A DNA stretch of 64,000 bases from Microbulbifer sp. GL-2 (GTDB taxonomy: Bacteria > Pseudomonadota > Gammaproteobacteria > Pseudomonadales > Cellvibrionaceae): positions 2,910,001-2,974,000 of the forward strand of contig NZ_AP019807.1 of assembly GCF_007183175.1 (NCBI RefSeq), written 5' to 3'. The number at the start of each line of letters is the position of its first letter. Within the stretch, counting starts at the first letter, position 1. The notes beneath the pieces are model-generated. The model worked only from the letters and a program-made list of their open reading frames with translations. It was not told the DNA's origin and searched no databases. Below, piece after piece: positions 1 to 10,458 of this stretch. Position numbers and translations under genes: made by a program.

Positions 1-1646
<1,646 letters not shown>

Positions 1647-1850
1647 ACAACAGAGATGGTTACTAACGACTAGCGCAAGCTAGCGGATTGTGAGTTAGAG
1701 ACACACAATTGATCGACTTGCGGTGTATTACTACAGATTGTTTTACCGACTTATTTGGGGTTATCGCCGGTCATATGACCGAGGCAAACAGCGATAACAC
1801 GGCAGGCCAAGCAAAATTGCTTATAAGACCAACGCCAACCCAAGCCAGTT

Positions 1851-1968
1851 TGCCTGACGACCATAGAGTTGTGGAACCACCTGATCCCTTGCCGAACTCA
1901 GAAGTGAAACGCAACATCGCCGATGGTAGTGTGGGGTTTCCCCATGTGAGAGTAGGTCATCGTCAGGC
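1851..1968 (+). rRNA. rrf: 5S ribosomal RNA
   Basis: The 118-nt segment starts tgcctgacga and ends tcgtcaggc, which pair as helix I. It contains the conserved ccgaactcagaagtgaaac core and the gatggtagtgtggggtttcc arm. It lies about 200 nt after 23S. No tRNA is visible in the spacer. Confidence 0.96.
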
Positions 1969-1978
1969 TTCTAATCCG

Positions 1979-2010
1979 AAAGGGCCACCCAGTTGGGTGG
2001 CCCTTTTTTT
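1979..2010 (+). terminator. Intrinsic terminator of the rRNA operon
   Basis: The stem aagggccaccca / tgggtggccctt has a short gt loop region and is followed by a T run. It lies directly after 5S. Confidence 0.9.
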
Positions 2011-2756
2011 ATGCGTGAAAAAATATTTAATAAAATAAAAAATAAAAAATATCGGTTAAATAAATTAATAATAAAAACAGAAAAGCTAGAGAGATTAGAA
2101 TTGGATCCTGGGTTGGAATTTATCGCCAGAAAAAATAGCCAAAAATCTGGCTGGAAAATCCAATAAGAAAAATACACGCTCAGAAAAATCCAAGAAAACC
2201 TCTGGCGCTTTTAATAAAGGCTTTTTCCCACACACCTTTACCACGAAAATAAATAACAGCTGCTATTTATTAATATCTGTCCTCCCACCACTGAGTTTAT
2301 CTGAATAGTTTTACCGCACTACTCGTAGGGTTCTCAAAATCTTTGAGAGTGGTGGTGGATAAAAAAATAGTTTTTCAGGCTCGGATCAACTTGCTCCAGG
2401 TTTTATGCGTACGGAAAGGCTGAATAGAGTTTGGTGTTTTTGTAGATATTTTGTTGGTTTTACTTTCTTCCAAGCCATATTTTGATTGAACAGGCGTACA
2501 GGTTAGGCGTAAAAAACTTGATTTTAGTGCAAAGATTCAGGATAGTCGCCCGCTGCCTCTTTTTGTGCATTGGCGCACCTTTTTTTTAAGAAAAGCTTAT
2601 TCAAAACAAAAAAGGTACCTTTTGGCTTCTTAACTGTACGAGTGGTCGATGAGAGCTAAAAACACATTAAGTCGTGTTGGGGAAGACTATACATACCCAG
2701 TTGGGGATTATGGCTATTGCCACTGGGCGCTAATGATATTGAAGGATAATTATTAG
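2011..2756. other. AT-rich intergenic region without a recognised gene
   Basis: About 745 bp between the rRNA terminator and the Ig-like lipoprotein gene. It is strongly AT-rich at 2020-2290. No plausible coding frame, tRNA or repeat was recognised. It presumably holds the promoter of the 2757 gene. Confidence 0.5.
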
Positions 2757-4985
2757 ATGCACTTTCTTACATTGTATCAATCAGTTTCGCGATGGTTTCT
2801 GTTGTTGACCGTTGTAGTTTCACTGGCCGCCTGTGGTGGCGACAGTTCACGTATCGATAACGATAATGAGGGTTCCGGCTCGGATCCAATTTCACCAGAA
2901 ACGGATACCTCTTATGTTATTAATGTAGAGTTGCGTGATTTAGGAACGGATGAGCTGATTGTAAGCCCCAACCCAGAGGAGCCAGTTCGTATCCAAGTGA
3001 CGGTCAAGCTTGGTAATGGAGATCCAGTTGCTTCTGACAACATAACTGTCACAACGACCTTGGGTGAGTTGACACCTAATAGTGGAGTTGTGATGACTAA
3101 TGACAGTGGTGTTGCATCTCTAATGCTGGATGTTGAAGGGCAAGGAGTAGGGAGTGCTGGTGAGATCATTGTAGCCTATGACAGTATTAGTACTGACCAG
3201 GAGCCTTACTCGCCTCTAAGATTCACAATTGAAGAGCCGTCTTTGCAACTTGGCTATTTAGACACCAATAAGCAGTTTGTGCCTGGTGGTTTGGAGATCC
3301 CTGCTCAAGATCTGTCTTCTAAGGGCAGCATGCCAATTAGTGTCTACGTACAGGGTCCTGATGGAAATCCCTACACTAAGCGGATGCAAGTGGTATTTTC
3401 CAGTAATTGTAGCTTGAGCCAACCAGCCGTTGCTTCCCTTGATTCTCCGGTTACTACGACAGAAGGTAAGGCAACTTCCACATATACAGCACAAGGCTGT
3501 GAGGGTGAGGATAGTATCACTGCCGTACTAACCGCTTACTCAAGTATATCGGCCAACGGCCAGCTTACTGTGATGCCTCCAGAGGTAGGCTCCATTGAGT
3601 TTGTTAGTGCTGAGCCTGAGGTAATCCATATCCAAGGCTCTGGAGGTAAGGGAACATCAGAAGTGCGCTTTCAGGTCTTCAGTAAAGATGATTTACCAAT
3701 GAGTGGGGTTGAAGTGAACTTCTCTTTGGAGGAAGGGGAGGGAAACGTAACTCTTGTTGATAGCTCCGGAGCTACCGATGCAGAGGGCCAAGTAAGCGCC
3801 TTCGTTAATTCCGGAAGTGTAGCTCTACCAGTTTCAGTAAAAGCGTCGATTACCGATAGTAACGGGACCTCTTTTAGTGCCTTTTCCAGAGGGTTAGTAG
3901 TTTCTGCAGCCATCCTTGATCAGGAATCATTCTCTCTATCTGCTAGTAGCAAGAATCCGGGTGGCGATAGTGTTGATGGTGTCACCTCGACAATCACCAT
4001 CCGGATCGGAACTCCTGATAATACGATTCCTGATGGCACCGTCATCTCCTTTAAAACAGAGTATGGGCGCATAGCTGGCTACTGTACTACTGTTGATGGG
4101 AATTGCTCCGTAGATTGGAATAGCCAGAATCCCCGAGCACCTATTGACTATGAATTCCTTGGTGATGATGGCTTGATGCACTCACTTCGGACTATTTTTA
4201 ACACGACATGTCCTGTAACCGGGCTTAGAGGTGACTACCCATGCCCGCAACCTCTGGGTCAACCATATGGTGGCCGCTCTACTATTCTGGCCTATGCGCT
4301 GGGACAGGAAACTTTTACTGACGCGAATGGAAATGGGGAATTTGACACAGGTGAAACATTTATAGATTTACCGGAAGCATTTATAGATCACAATGAAGAT
4401 GGTGCCTTTGGGAATTCCAAAAGTGATGGAGCTTGTTATCCTGATTGCCCAGAAGAAGGCGGCGATGAAGAGTTGTTTATTCCACTGAATGATAATGAAA
4501 AATACGATAGGGGTAATGATATTTATAACGGCCTTAGCTGCTCCAAGGCGGCTGAGGATGAGGGTGCCTGCTCTAAAGAACTGGTTCATGTGCGTGGTGA
4601 AATCGTAATTCTGGTAGCGGGAAGTGAGCCCTTCGGAATATTTTCTACAGCAGAGGGTGGTTATTCTTCTGAACCTGAAGTTAAAACTTCATTAGGGGGA
4701 ACGGGTAACCTTTATTTCTATCTTTCTGACGTATACAATGGGCGCTTGCCTCAGGGTACGACGGTGAAGACTAAGTCAGAAAATTGTGAAGTCACCCCAG
4801 AGTCTACCGTGATTGGCAATAGCAATGTAATTGGCCCAGATCGAATTGCATTCTCTATTAATGCTCCCAATGATGCGGATATAGGTTCTGAGTACGTAAA
4901 GGTTGAGGTCAATGTCCCCGCTCTGGAAGGCAGTTCAGATACTGGTATTACTAAAATCTGGCAGTTCAAATGTACCGTTAACTAA
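2757..4985 (+). CDS. Ig-like (Big_1/invasin-type) surface lipoprotein with Ca-binding-like loop
   Basis: A 742-residue secreted lipoprotein. The N-terminus has a hydrophobic stretch followed by the lipobox LAAC at about residues 24-27 and a Gly/Ser/Asp-rich linker. From about residue 50 there are tandem Ig-like beta-sandwich segments with Big_1-like phrases such as DSGVASL (about 121-127) and DAEGQVSAF (about 342-350), as in bacterial invasin/intimin-like proteins. Around 524-550 is an aspartate-rich loop, DANGNGEFDTGE, resembling a calcium-binding EF-hand or dockerin loop, followed by a second similar segment (DHNEDGAFGN). Several cysteine pairs in the C-terminal half suggest disulfides. It is monocistronic, with hairpins downstream. 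A surface adhesin or structural role is inferred; the substrate is unknown. Confidence 0.85.
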   Translation: MHFLTLYQSVSRWFLLLTVVVSLAACGGDSSRIDNDNEGSGSDPISPETDTSYVINVELRDLGTDELIVSPNPEEPVRIQVTVKLGNGDPVASDNITVTTTLGELTPNSGVVMTNDSGVASLMLDVEGQGVGSAGEIIVAYDSISTDQEPYSPLRFTIEEPSLQLGYLDTNKQFVPGGLEIPAQDLSSKGSMPISVYVQGPDGNPYTKRMQVVFSSNCSLSQPAVASLDSPVTTTEGKATSTYTAQGCEGEDSITAVLTAYSSISANGQLTVMPPEVGSIEFVSAEPEVIHIQGSGGKGTSEVRFQVFSKDDLPMSGVEVNFSLEEGEGNVTLVDSSGATDAEGQVSAFVNSGSVALPVSVKASITDSNGTSFSAFSRGLVVSAAILDQESFSLSASSKNPGGDSVDGVTSTITIRIGTPDNTIPDGTVISFKTEYGRIAGYCTTVDGNCSVDWNSQNPRAPIDYEFLGDDGLMHSLRTIFNTTCPVTGLRGDYPCPQPLGQPYGGRSTILAYALGQETFTDANGNGEFDTGETFIDLPEAFIDHNEDGAFGNSKSDGACYPDCPEEGGDEELFIPLNDNEKYDRGNDIYNGLSCSKAAEDEGACSKELVHVRGEIVILVAGSEPFGIFSTAEGGYSSEPEVKTSLGGTGNLYFYLSDVYNGRLPQGTTVKTKSENCEVTPESTVIGNSNVIGPDRIAFSINAPNDADIGSEYVKVEVNVPALEGSSDTGITKIWQFKCTVN

Positions 4986-5036
4986 TTCGTTTTAGCCTGA
5001 CGGGAGTCAGGGTTCTGATAGCAATTTGGATGCCCA

Positions 5037-5058
5037 CCGAGCCGCAATAGCGGCTCGG
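5037..5058. terminator. Strong GC-rich hairpin (possible terminator)
   Basis: Nine-base perfect inverted repeat ccgagccgc / gcggctcgg around an aata loop, 50 bp after the lipoprotein gene. Only a weak T stretch follows, so its terminator function is uncertain. A smaller hairpin (cctgac/gtcagg) lies at 4996-5011. Confidence 0.5.
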
Positions 5059-5206
5059 ATTCATTTCGGAGAGGCAAAGTTCGGATTTGCGATCGCTTGT
5101 TAATTTATTTCACTCTTTGTCAATTGGGTATCCTGTTATTGGTTAGTCTTGATTGATTACCAGCAGCTGAATCCGGAAATTGCTCGGTTATAGCAGTTTG
5201 ACCCGA

Positions 5207-5237
5207 AAGGGCCGACCGCTAGGGAGGCCCTTTTTTA
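5207..5237 (+). terminator. Intrinsic terminator
   Basis: aagggcc ... ggccctt stem followed by tttttt. It lies between the Ig-like lipoprotein gene and the DsbA/GspC-like gene. The remaining intergenic sequence (4986-5466) holds no other recognised feature. Confidence 0.75.
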
Positions 5238-5466
5238 TACTTTTATATAGTGTGTTTCTGAAATTTCCCGACTTACTAATATCTTGACTTTCTTTTACTT
5301 CACTGAAAGTACTTTCTTCTCCTCTGCCTGAATTCGTTGACTAAAGCGTCAAAAAACTTGCCTGGCTCCCATTTTTTGAAAGTGATGGCGACAAACCTCG
5401 CTGTAAGAGAATGAAATGAGCATTGGCGGGTAAGATTGGAAAAAAACGATAAAAGGAGTGTTACCA

Positions 5467-7017
5467 GTGAATCGGTCAGGGATTTTTTTAGTAATGTTGA
5501 TGACTTTGGGCGCCTTGAGTGTAAATGGTGGTTGCTCAAAGGGTGTGAGAATGGCAGCAAAAACAAAGGCGCCGGATCAACAAACTGTAGCTGCACGGAT
5601 TGATGGCCAGGAGGTCAGTGTACAGGCGTTGGATAAGGAGCTTCAGTTTGCCTTGTATGACATTGCTGAAATGGAGCATAAATTGCGGCTCAACAAGCTG
5701 CATGAACTAATTACCACACTAGAAAAAGATGGTGAAGAAATAGAAATTTTTCTTCCTGTCCCAGAGCCACCACGAATAGAGCTTAATTATGATGGCCGCA
5801 CTATTCGAGGGAATCCAGAGGCGCCCATAACAATCGCTGTTTTCTGCTCCTTTCAATCCCCTCACTGCAAGTCCTTTCAGCCAACCTTGAGGCGTGTGTT
5901 AAATGACTTTCCTGGCTGGGTTCGCCAGGTGAATTTTGACTTCCCCCTTAAATTTCACCGAGAAGGTATCAAGGCTGCTGTTTCTGCCAAGTGTGCTGGA
6001 GAGCAGAACGCTTTTTGGGGGTATCACGATGCCTTATACGCAAAGACCCCCAATCTTGGTAGAAAGTCCTACTCCCAGACAGCGAGGAGTTTATCAATTG
6101 ATGGCAGTCGATTTGAAACCTGTATAGAGGATATGAAGTATAAAGAGGAAATTCTGAAGGACCAGGCAGTAGCATTGGGGTTAAGTCTTAAAAATGTACC
6201 GGTAGTTTTTATCAATGGATTGTATTTAAAGGGGGAGCGAACATTTGAGCAATATTCTTACTGGATAAAAAAAGAGTTGGCTACTCTTGATATAGACTCA
6301 ACCCAAAAACATACTTGGAATAATAGGAAAGAAAGTGAGCATAGAATTCCGCTTACAGCCCTTCCCCTGACTTTAGTTGGTATTAGTGAATCAAGTATAT
6401 CTAGCAAGTCAAGGGCATTAATAGCCGTTGAAGGTAATGAGGCTAGCTATTTTGTACCGGATGAAGTTTTGCTCAAAGGCGTGCTCCTGAAGCACCTAAA
6501 GCGTGAATATGTAGTTATCGATAATCATGGCACCTTTGAGCGGCTGCCACTCCAGGGCCAGGTCGGTGATAGTATACCGATAACTTATTCGCATCAGCAT
6601 GATGAGGTACTGCGTCAGCGTATTGAACAGCCACAGGGGGACGGCGGTAAAAAACTGATTGAACCGGCAGGTGTGCTGACCCTCGGTCAAGAGTGGTTAG
6701 CTAAGCAGCTTGAGCAGCGTGAGGAACTGGAGGCAAAATTTACCGAGGCAGAACTGGAAGTTGAGGGATACCAATTGATGCGCTTGGAAGGCGTAGCTGA
6801 TAATGAATTCTTTACTGCACTTGGTTTTGAAGAAAATGATGTATTACTGAGAGTTAACGATAGCTGGGTGCACAGTGGTCAAAATGCTTTGTGGGATGCG
6901 CTTGCGAGTGGGCAGATAATCGATGTAGCTTTTATGCGTAAGGGATTGCCGCAGAGGTTACAGTATGTGGTTGAAGAGCTTGGCTACTTTGAAGAGAGTT
7001 CTGGTGAAGAGAAATAG
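5467..7017 (+). CDS. DsbA-like thioredoxin-fold protein fused to GspC-like HR and PDZ domains
   Basis: About 516 residues. I chose the GTG at 5467 because AAGGAG (5453-5458) sits 8 nt upstream; the earlier GTG at 5458 overlaps that ribosome-binding site. Order of parts: a signal or lipoprotein-type N-terminus (Cys near residue 23), a short SurA-N-like helical segment (45-85), and a DsbA-family thioredoxin fold (about 105-270) with active-site region FQSPHC and cis-proline loop NVPVVF. The first cysteine of the expected CPHC is serine. Next come a GspC homology-region-like segment (295-365, beginning LPLTLVGI and ending FERLPL) and a C-terminal PDZ-like domain (about 425-505, LGFEENDVLLRVND). 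Thiol oxidoreductase activity is doubtful without the first Cys; it may be an isomerase- or scaffold-like periplasmic factor. No other type II secretion genes are nearby. Confidence 0.75.
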   Translation: MNRSGIFLVMLMTLGALSVNGGCSKGVRMAAKTKAPDQQTVAARIDGQEVSVQALDKELQFALYDIAEMEHKLRLNKLHELITTLEKDGEEIEIFLPVPEPPRIELNYDGRTIRGNPEAPITIAVFCSFQSPHCKSFQPTLRRVLNDFPGWVRQVNFDFPLKFHREGIKAAVSAKCAGEQNAFWGYHDALYAKTPNLGRKSYSQTARSLSIDGSRFETCIEDMKYKEEILKDQAVALGLSLKNVPVVFINGLYLKGERTFEQYSYWIKKELATLDIDSTQKHTWNNRKESEHRIPLTALPLTLVGISESSISSKSRALIAVEGNEASYFVPDEVLLKGVLLKHLKREYVVIDNHGTFERLPLQGQVGDSIPITYSHQHDEVLRQRIEQPQGDGGKKLIEPAGVLTLGQEWLAKQLEQREELEAKFTEAELEVEGYQLMRLEGVADNEFFTALGFEENDVLLRVNDSWVHSGQNALWDALASGQIIDVAFMRKGLPQRLQYVVEELGYFEESSGEEK

Positions 7018-7026
7018 AATTTAATT

Positions 7027-7064
7027 AAAGGGCCCACCCGTTAACAGCTACAGCCGGGCCCTTT
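7027..7064. terminator. Bidirectional terminator between convergent genes
   Basis: aaagggccc ... gggcccttt inverted repeat, with A and T runs on either side. It lies between the convergent 5467 and 7089 genes. Confidence 0.8.
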
Positions 7065-7088
7065 GTTCACCGAGCAGATAATAGTTAT

Positions 7089-8015
7089 TTATTTATCTGG
7101 GTTCCCCTGCCAAAGAATATCGGCCACGATATTCTGGCCTTGGACACTGGGATGGAAGCAATCACCGCCATCAATATCATCCTTACCAAACTGGAAAGTC
7201 CCAGCATTTACTTCATCTTCACCAGTGTACTCGGCTACCACCTCGACACCATTGGTACCGTTATAGCTCTCCGCTTCTTCAGCGAGTATTTCATTGTACC
7301 GCTGCTGGGCTGCACTAATGCCATCGTAGCGAGTGCTAAAGCTCTCACCGTTCATAGTGCCGCCATTGGTAGCAATTCGACAGATACCAAAAGTTGACCA
7401 GACACTTTCACAGTCCACCCGGGAGTTTCCAGCCTGCTTTTCCAAGCCTGCAGCACGCAGGTCTTGAACACGGGGTACGGAGCCGAGAAGAATGGTGGAG
7501 CCACTGGGAAGGCCATCGACCAACTTGTCGAGTCCTGCACGAATGGCAGAGCGCCACTCACCGTCGGTATAAAGCGGATCATTGCAGTTGGCTGGGTCGA
7601 TACATTCTCGGTTACAGATATCGTTACCACCTAATACGACCTCTACATGGTCAGCTATATTACTCTGCGAAAGAATCCGGTCCGCCTGAACGGAGAAGTT
7701 ATCTCCTCCACTGCGCATTTCAGCTCCGCTCTCTGCGGCATTTTTATTGGCGACCATATTGGGTGAATTAACTTTGTATTTATCATGAATACTCTCTACT
7801 GAGTTGTCATCACCATCAAACCAGGAATGTTCCGGCTGGTCACCACCGAGGAGACAAAACAGGTCCCAGAAATATTTATTTCGGGTACAGTCCGCACCGA
7901 ATGCCATGGTAATACTGTCACCGGCAGCGACTGACTTGGAAGGGGCTGCCATTGCTGGCGGTATCGACAAAACGCATAAAGCTAGTGTTGCTACAACTCC
8001 GTATCTATTCCACAT
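7089..8015 (-). CDS. Secreted SGNH/GDSL-family hydrolase
   Basis: About 308 residues, starting at the ATG at 8015 (MWNRYG), which follows a GGGAG ribosome-binding site. An upstream ATG at 8030 is in frame but would place the ribosome site inside the gene. A signal peptide ends near AMA-AP. SGNH blocks are visible: GDSI (block I, nucleophile Ser), a Gly before the conserved Asn region, GGND (block III) and DCFHPS near the C-terminus (block V Asp-His). It is probably an exported esterase or lipase; the substrate cannot be read from sequence. Six or more cysteines suggest disulfides. It is transcribed divergently from the thi operon. Confidence 0.85.
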   Translation of the reverse strand: MWNRYGVVATLALCVLSIPPAMAAPSKSVAAGDSITMAFGADCTRNKYFWDLFCLLGGDQPEHSWFDGDDNSVESIHDKYKVNSPNMVANKNAAESGAEMRSGGDNFSVQADRILSQSNIADHVEVVLGGNDICNRECIDPANCNDPLYTDGEWRSAIRAGLDKLVDGLPSGSTILLGSVPRVQDLRAAGLEKQAGNSRVDCESVWSTFGICRIATNGGTMNGESFSTRYDGISAAQQRYNEILAEEAESYNGTNGVEVVAEYTGEDEVNAGTFQFGKDDIDGGDCFHPSVQGQNIVADILWQGNPDK

Positions 8016-8295
8016 TGTGTTTTCTCCCACACCGACTTTCGTCGTAGATCATTATTTTTTTGGTACTGCATCGGTGAACCAGAGGAGTGTAGGTCGGAGT
8101 AGAACCGCATGAGGAGTGAATACTTCCGACCATTTGGTCAGTTTTGAATAAGTTGAAGTGTGTTGGAGTTTTGTCGTCTGGAACATTTAATTCCTCTTTC
8201 AGATGCACTTTATCAAATGCCGTTGAAGTAACATCGGAGGCGGGTCTGGTTGACCTTCTGTTCATATCTTTGTGCTTCCACTATACTGCGCTCTG

Positions 8296-8377
8296 CTTGT
8301 CGGAGTGCCTGTGGGCTGAGATCGCTGTTGCGAGATCCGTTGAACCTGATCGGGGTAACCCCCGCGTAGGGAACAAG
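8296..8377 (+). promoter_or_regulatory. TPP (THI-element) riboswitch
   Basis: It shows the conserved thi-box core: cggagtgcc, ggctgagat (pyrimidine-sensing helix), ccgttgaacctgat and the gggtaa...cgtagggaac segment (pyrophosphate-sensing arm). It is closed by cttgt (8296-8300) pairing with acaag (8373-8377). It lies just upstream of thiC. A terminator follows directly, so control is probably by transcription termination when thiamine pyrophosphate binds. Confidence 0.95.
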
Positions 8378-8384
8378 ATCTGAA

Positions 8385-8423
8385 GTCGCCTGTTTTATTT
8401 ACAGTTTGGCGGCTTTTCTCTTT
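8385..8423 (+). terminator. Riboswitch-associated intrinsic terminator
   Basis: gtcgcc (8385-8390) pairs with ggcggc (8408-8413) and is followed by ttttctcttt, just after the TPP aptamer and before thiC. It is a likely expression platform. The alternative antiterminator pairing was not worked out. Confidence 0.65.
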
Positions 8424-8475
8424 GTGTGTGCCCTGGATGCTGCGACCTTTAAATTTCCAAGCTTTAAGGTTACGC

Positions 8476-10386
8476 ATGTCCGAGATCATTGAACAATCCG
8501 GTAAGACCGGAAAATCCTCCCGCGCTGCCAGTCGCGATTCTGCTAAAGCTTTTCTTGAGAACCTCACGGTTCAATCCTTTCCTAATTCGAGCAAAGTGTA
8601 TTTGCCGGGTGAAACAGCGGGTATCCAAGTTGGCGCTCGCCAGATTTGCCTGGGGGACAGTGTGGTTGGTGGGGATGCTGAAAGCCCGGTGCTAGAACCG
8701 AATGAACCACTTACTGTCTACGATACTTCCGGGCCATATTCCGAGCCAAATTTTAAGGTAGATGTTCGTGAGGGGCTGCCCAAGTTACGACTGGGCTGGG
8801 TTGAGGCTCGCGGGGATACCGAGCTGCTGGACTCCCGTCAGGCGGCCTACAGCCAGAAACGTATGGCGGATCAGGGACTGGATCATATTCGCTTCGAAAA
8901 TCTCCCCAGCCCACGCCGGGCCAAGCCTGGGCTGAATGTATCGCAGATGTACTATGCCCGCCGTGGCATCATCACGCCGGAGATGGAGTTTGTTGCTGTA
9001 CGTGAAAATATGGGGCGAGCCAAATTAGCCGCTGAGATGAGCGAGGGCGAATATCAAAAAGCGCGGGACGGTATTTTTATTCCCGAGCAAATCACCCCCG
9101 AATTTGTGCGCAGGGAAGTCGCCGAAGGCCGCGCGATTATCCCGGCGAATATCAATCACCCAGAAGTGGAGCCGATGATTATCGGGCGCAACTTCCTGTG
9201 CAAGGTGAATGCGAATATTGGCAACTCCGCTGTGACCTCGTCCATTGAAGAGGAAGTGGAAAAGCTGGTGTGGTCCACCAAGTGGGGCGCGGATACGGTG
9301 ATGGACTTGTCCACTGGGGCGAATATCCACGAAACCCGCGAATGGATTCTGCGAAACTCACCAGTGCCCATTGGTACTGTGCCGATTTACCAGGCACTGG
9401 AAAAAGTAGATGGTATTGCCGAAGACCTGAATTGGGATGTTTTTCGCGATACCCTGATTGAGCAGGCGGAACAAGGGGTGGATTATTTCACCATCCATGC
9501 CGGCGTGCTTTTACGCTATGTGCCGCTCACGGCTAAGCGTATGACAGGCATCGTGTCCCGCGGTGGTTCCATCATGGCCAAGTGGTGCCTCGCCCACCAC
9601 CAGGAGAATTTCCTCTATACCCATTTTGAGGAAATTTGCGAGATCATGAAGGCCTATGATGTGAGCTTCAGCCTCGGTGATGGCCTGCGTCCGGGCTCTA
9701 TCGCCGATGCCAATGATGAGGCCCAGTTTGGTGAGCTCCATACCCTTGGCGAACTCACCGAAATTGCCTGGAAGCACGATGTGCAGACCATGATCGAGGG
9801 CCCTGGTCATGTGGCCATCCATAAAATCAAAGAGAATATGGATGAGCAGCTGAAGCACTGTCACGGCGCACCTTTTTATACCCTCGGTCCTTTGACCACA
9901 GACATTGCTCCCGGTTACGACCACATTACCTCGGGCATTGGTGCTGCGCTAATAGGAACTTATGGCTGCGCAATGCTCTGCTATGTGACGCCCAAAGAGC
10001 ACCTGGGCCTACCTAATAAAGAGGATGTTAAAGAGGGCCTGATGGCCTATAAAATTGCGGCTCATGCCGCAGATTTGGCCAAGGGGCATCCGCGCGCGCA
10101 GAAGCGCGACGATGCCTTATCCAAAGCCCGATTTGAATTCCGCTGGGAGGACCAGTTCAACCTCGGTTTGGACCCGGAGCGTGCACGTTCTTATCACGAT
10201 GAGACCCTGCCAAAGGAATCCGGCAAGGTCGCCCATTTCTGTTCGATGTGTGGCCCGAAATTCTGCTCCATGAAAATTACCCAGGACGTGCGTGATTATG
10301 CAGCCAAGCAGGAAGCGGCACAGGGTATGGAAGAAATGTCGATTAAATTTAAGGATATGGGTAGCGAGATTTATCACAAGGGCTGA
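8476..10386 (+). CDS. thiC: Phosphomethylpyrimidine synthase ThiC
   Basis: Radical-SAM enzyme that converts 5-aminoimidazole ribotide to HMP phosphate, the pyrimidine half of thiamine. About 636 residues, normal for the family. I place the start at 8476 (MSEIIEQ), after AAGGT. An earlier in-frame ATG at 8422 lies in the terminator T-tract. Family marks: MYYARRGIITPEMEFVA, DLSTGANIHETREWI, the GDGLRPGS segment and the C-terminal CSMCGPKFCSM cluster-binding motif (CX2CX4C). It is the first gene of the thi operon, under the TPP riboswitch. Confidence 0.97.
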   Translation: MSEIIEQSGKTGKSSRAASRDSAKAFLENLTVQSFPNSSKVYLPGETAGIQVGARQICLGDSVVGGDAESPVLEPNEPLTVYDTSGPYSEPNFKVDVREGLPKLRLGWVEARGDTELLDSRQAAYSQKRMADQGLDHIRFENLPSPRRAKPGLNVSQMYYARRGIITPEMEFVAVRENMGRAKLAAEMSEGEYQKARDGIFIPEQITPEFVRREVAEGRAIIPANINHPEVEPMIIGRNFLCKVNANIGNSAVTSSIEEEVEKLVWSTKWGADTVMDLSTGANIHETREWILRNSPVPIGTVPIYQALEKVDGIAEDLNWDVFRDTLIEQAEQGVDYFTIHAGVLLRYVPLTAKRMTGIVSRGGSIMAKWCLAHHQENFLYTHFEEICEIMKAYDVSFSLGDGLRPGSIADANDEAQFGELHTLGELTEIAWKHDVQTMIEGPGHVAIHKIKENMDEQLKHCHGAPFYTLGPLTTDIAPGYDHITSGIGAALIGTYGCAMLCYVTPKEHLGLPNKEDVKEGLMAYKIAAHAADLAKGHPRAQKRDDALSKARFEFRWEDQFNLGLDPERARSYHDETLPKESGKVAHFCSMCGPKFCSMKITQDVRDYAAKQEAAQGMEEMSIKFKDMGSEIYHKG

Positions 10387-10458
10387 ATATCGTTCAGGGG
10401 AGAGGGTACTCTCCCCGAGAGAAGAGTATCTATTTGGATTTGCGGAGGTAGGCGGTCT

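Noticed and set aside
1687..1850. tRNA in the 23S-5S spacer
   Set aside because: No cloverleaf or TpsiC-arm sequence could be found.
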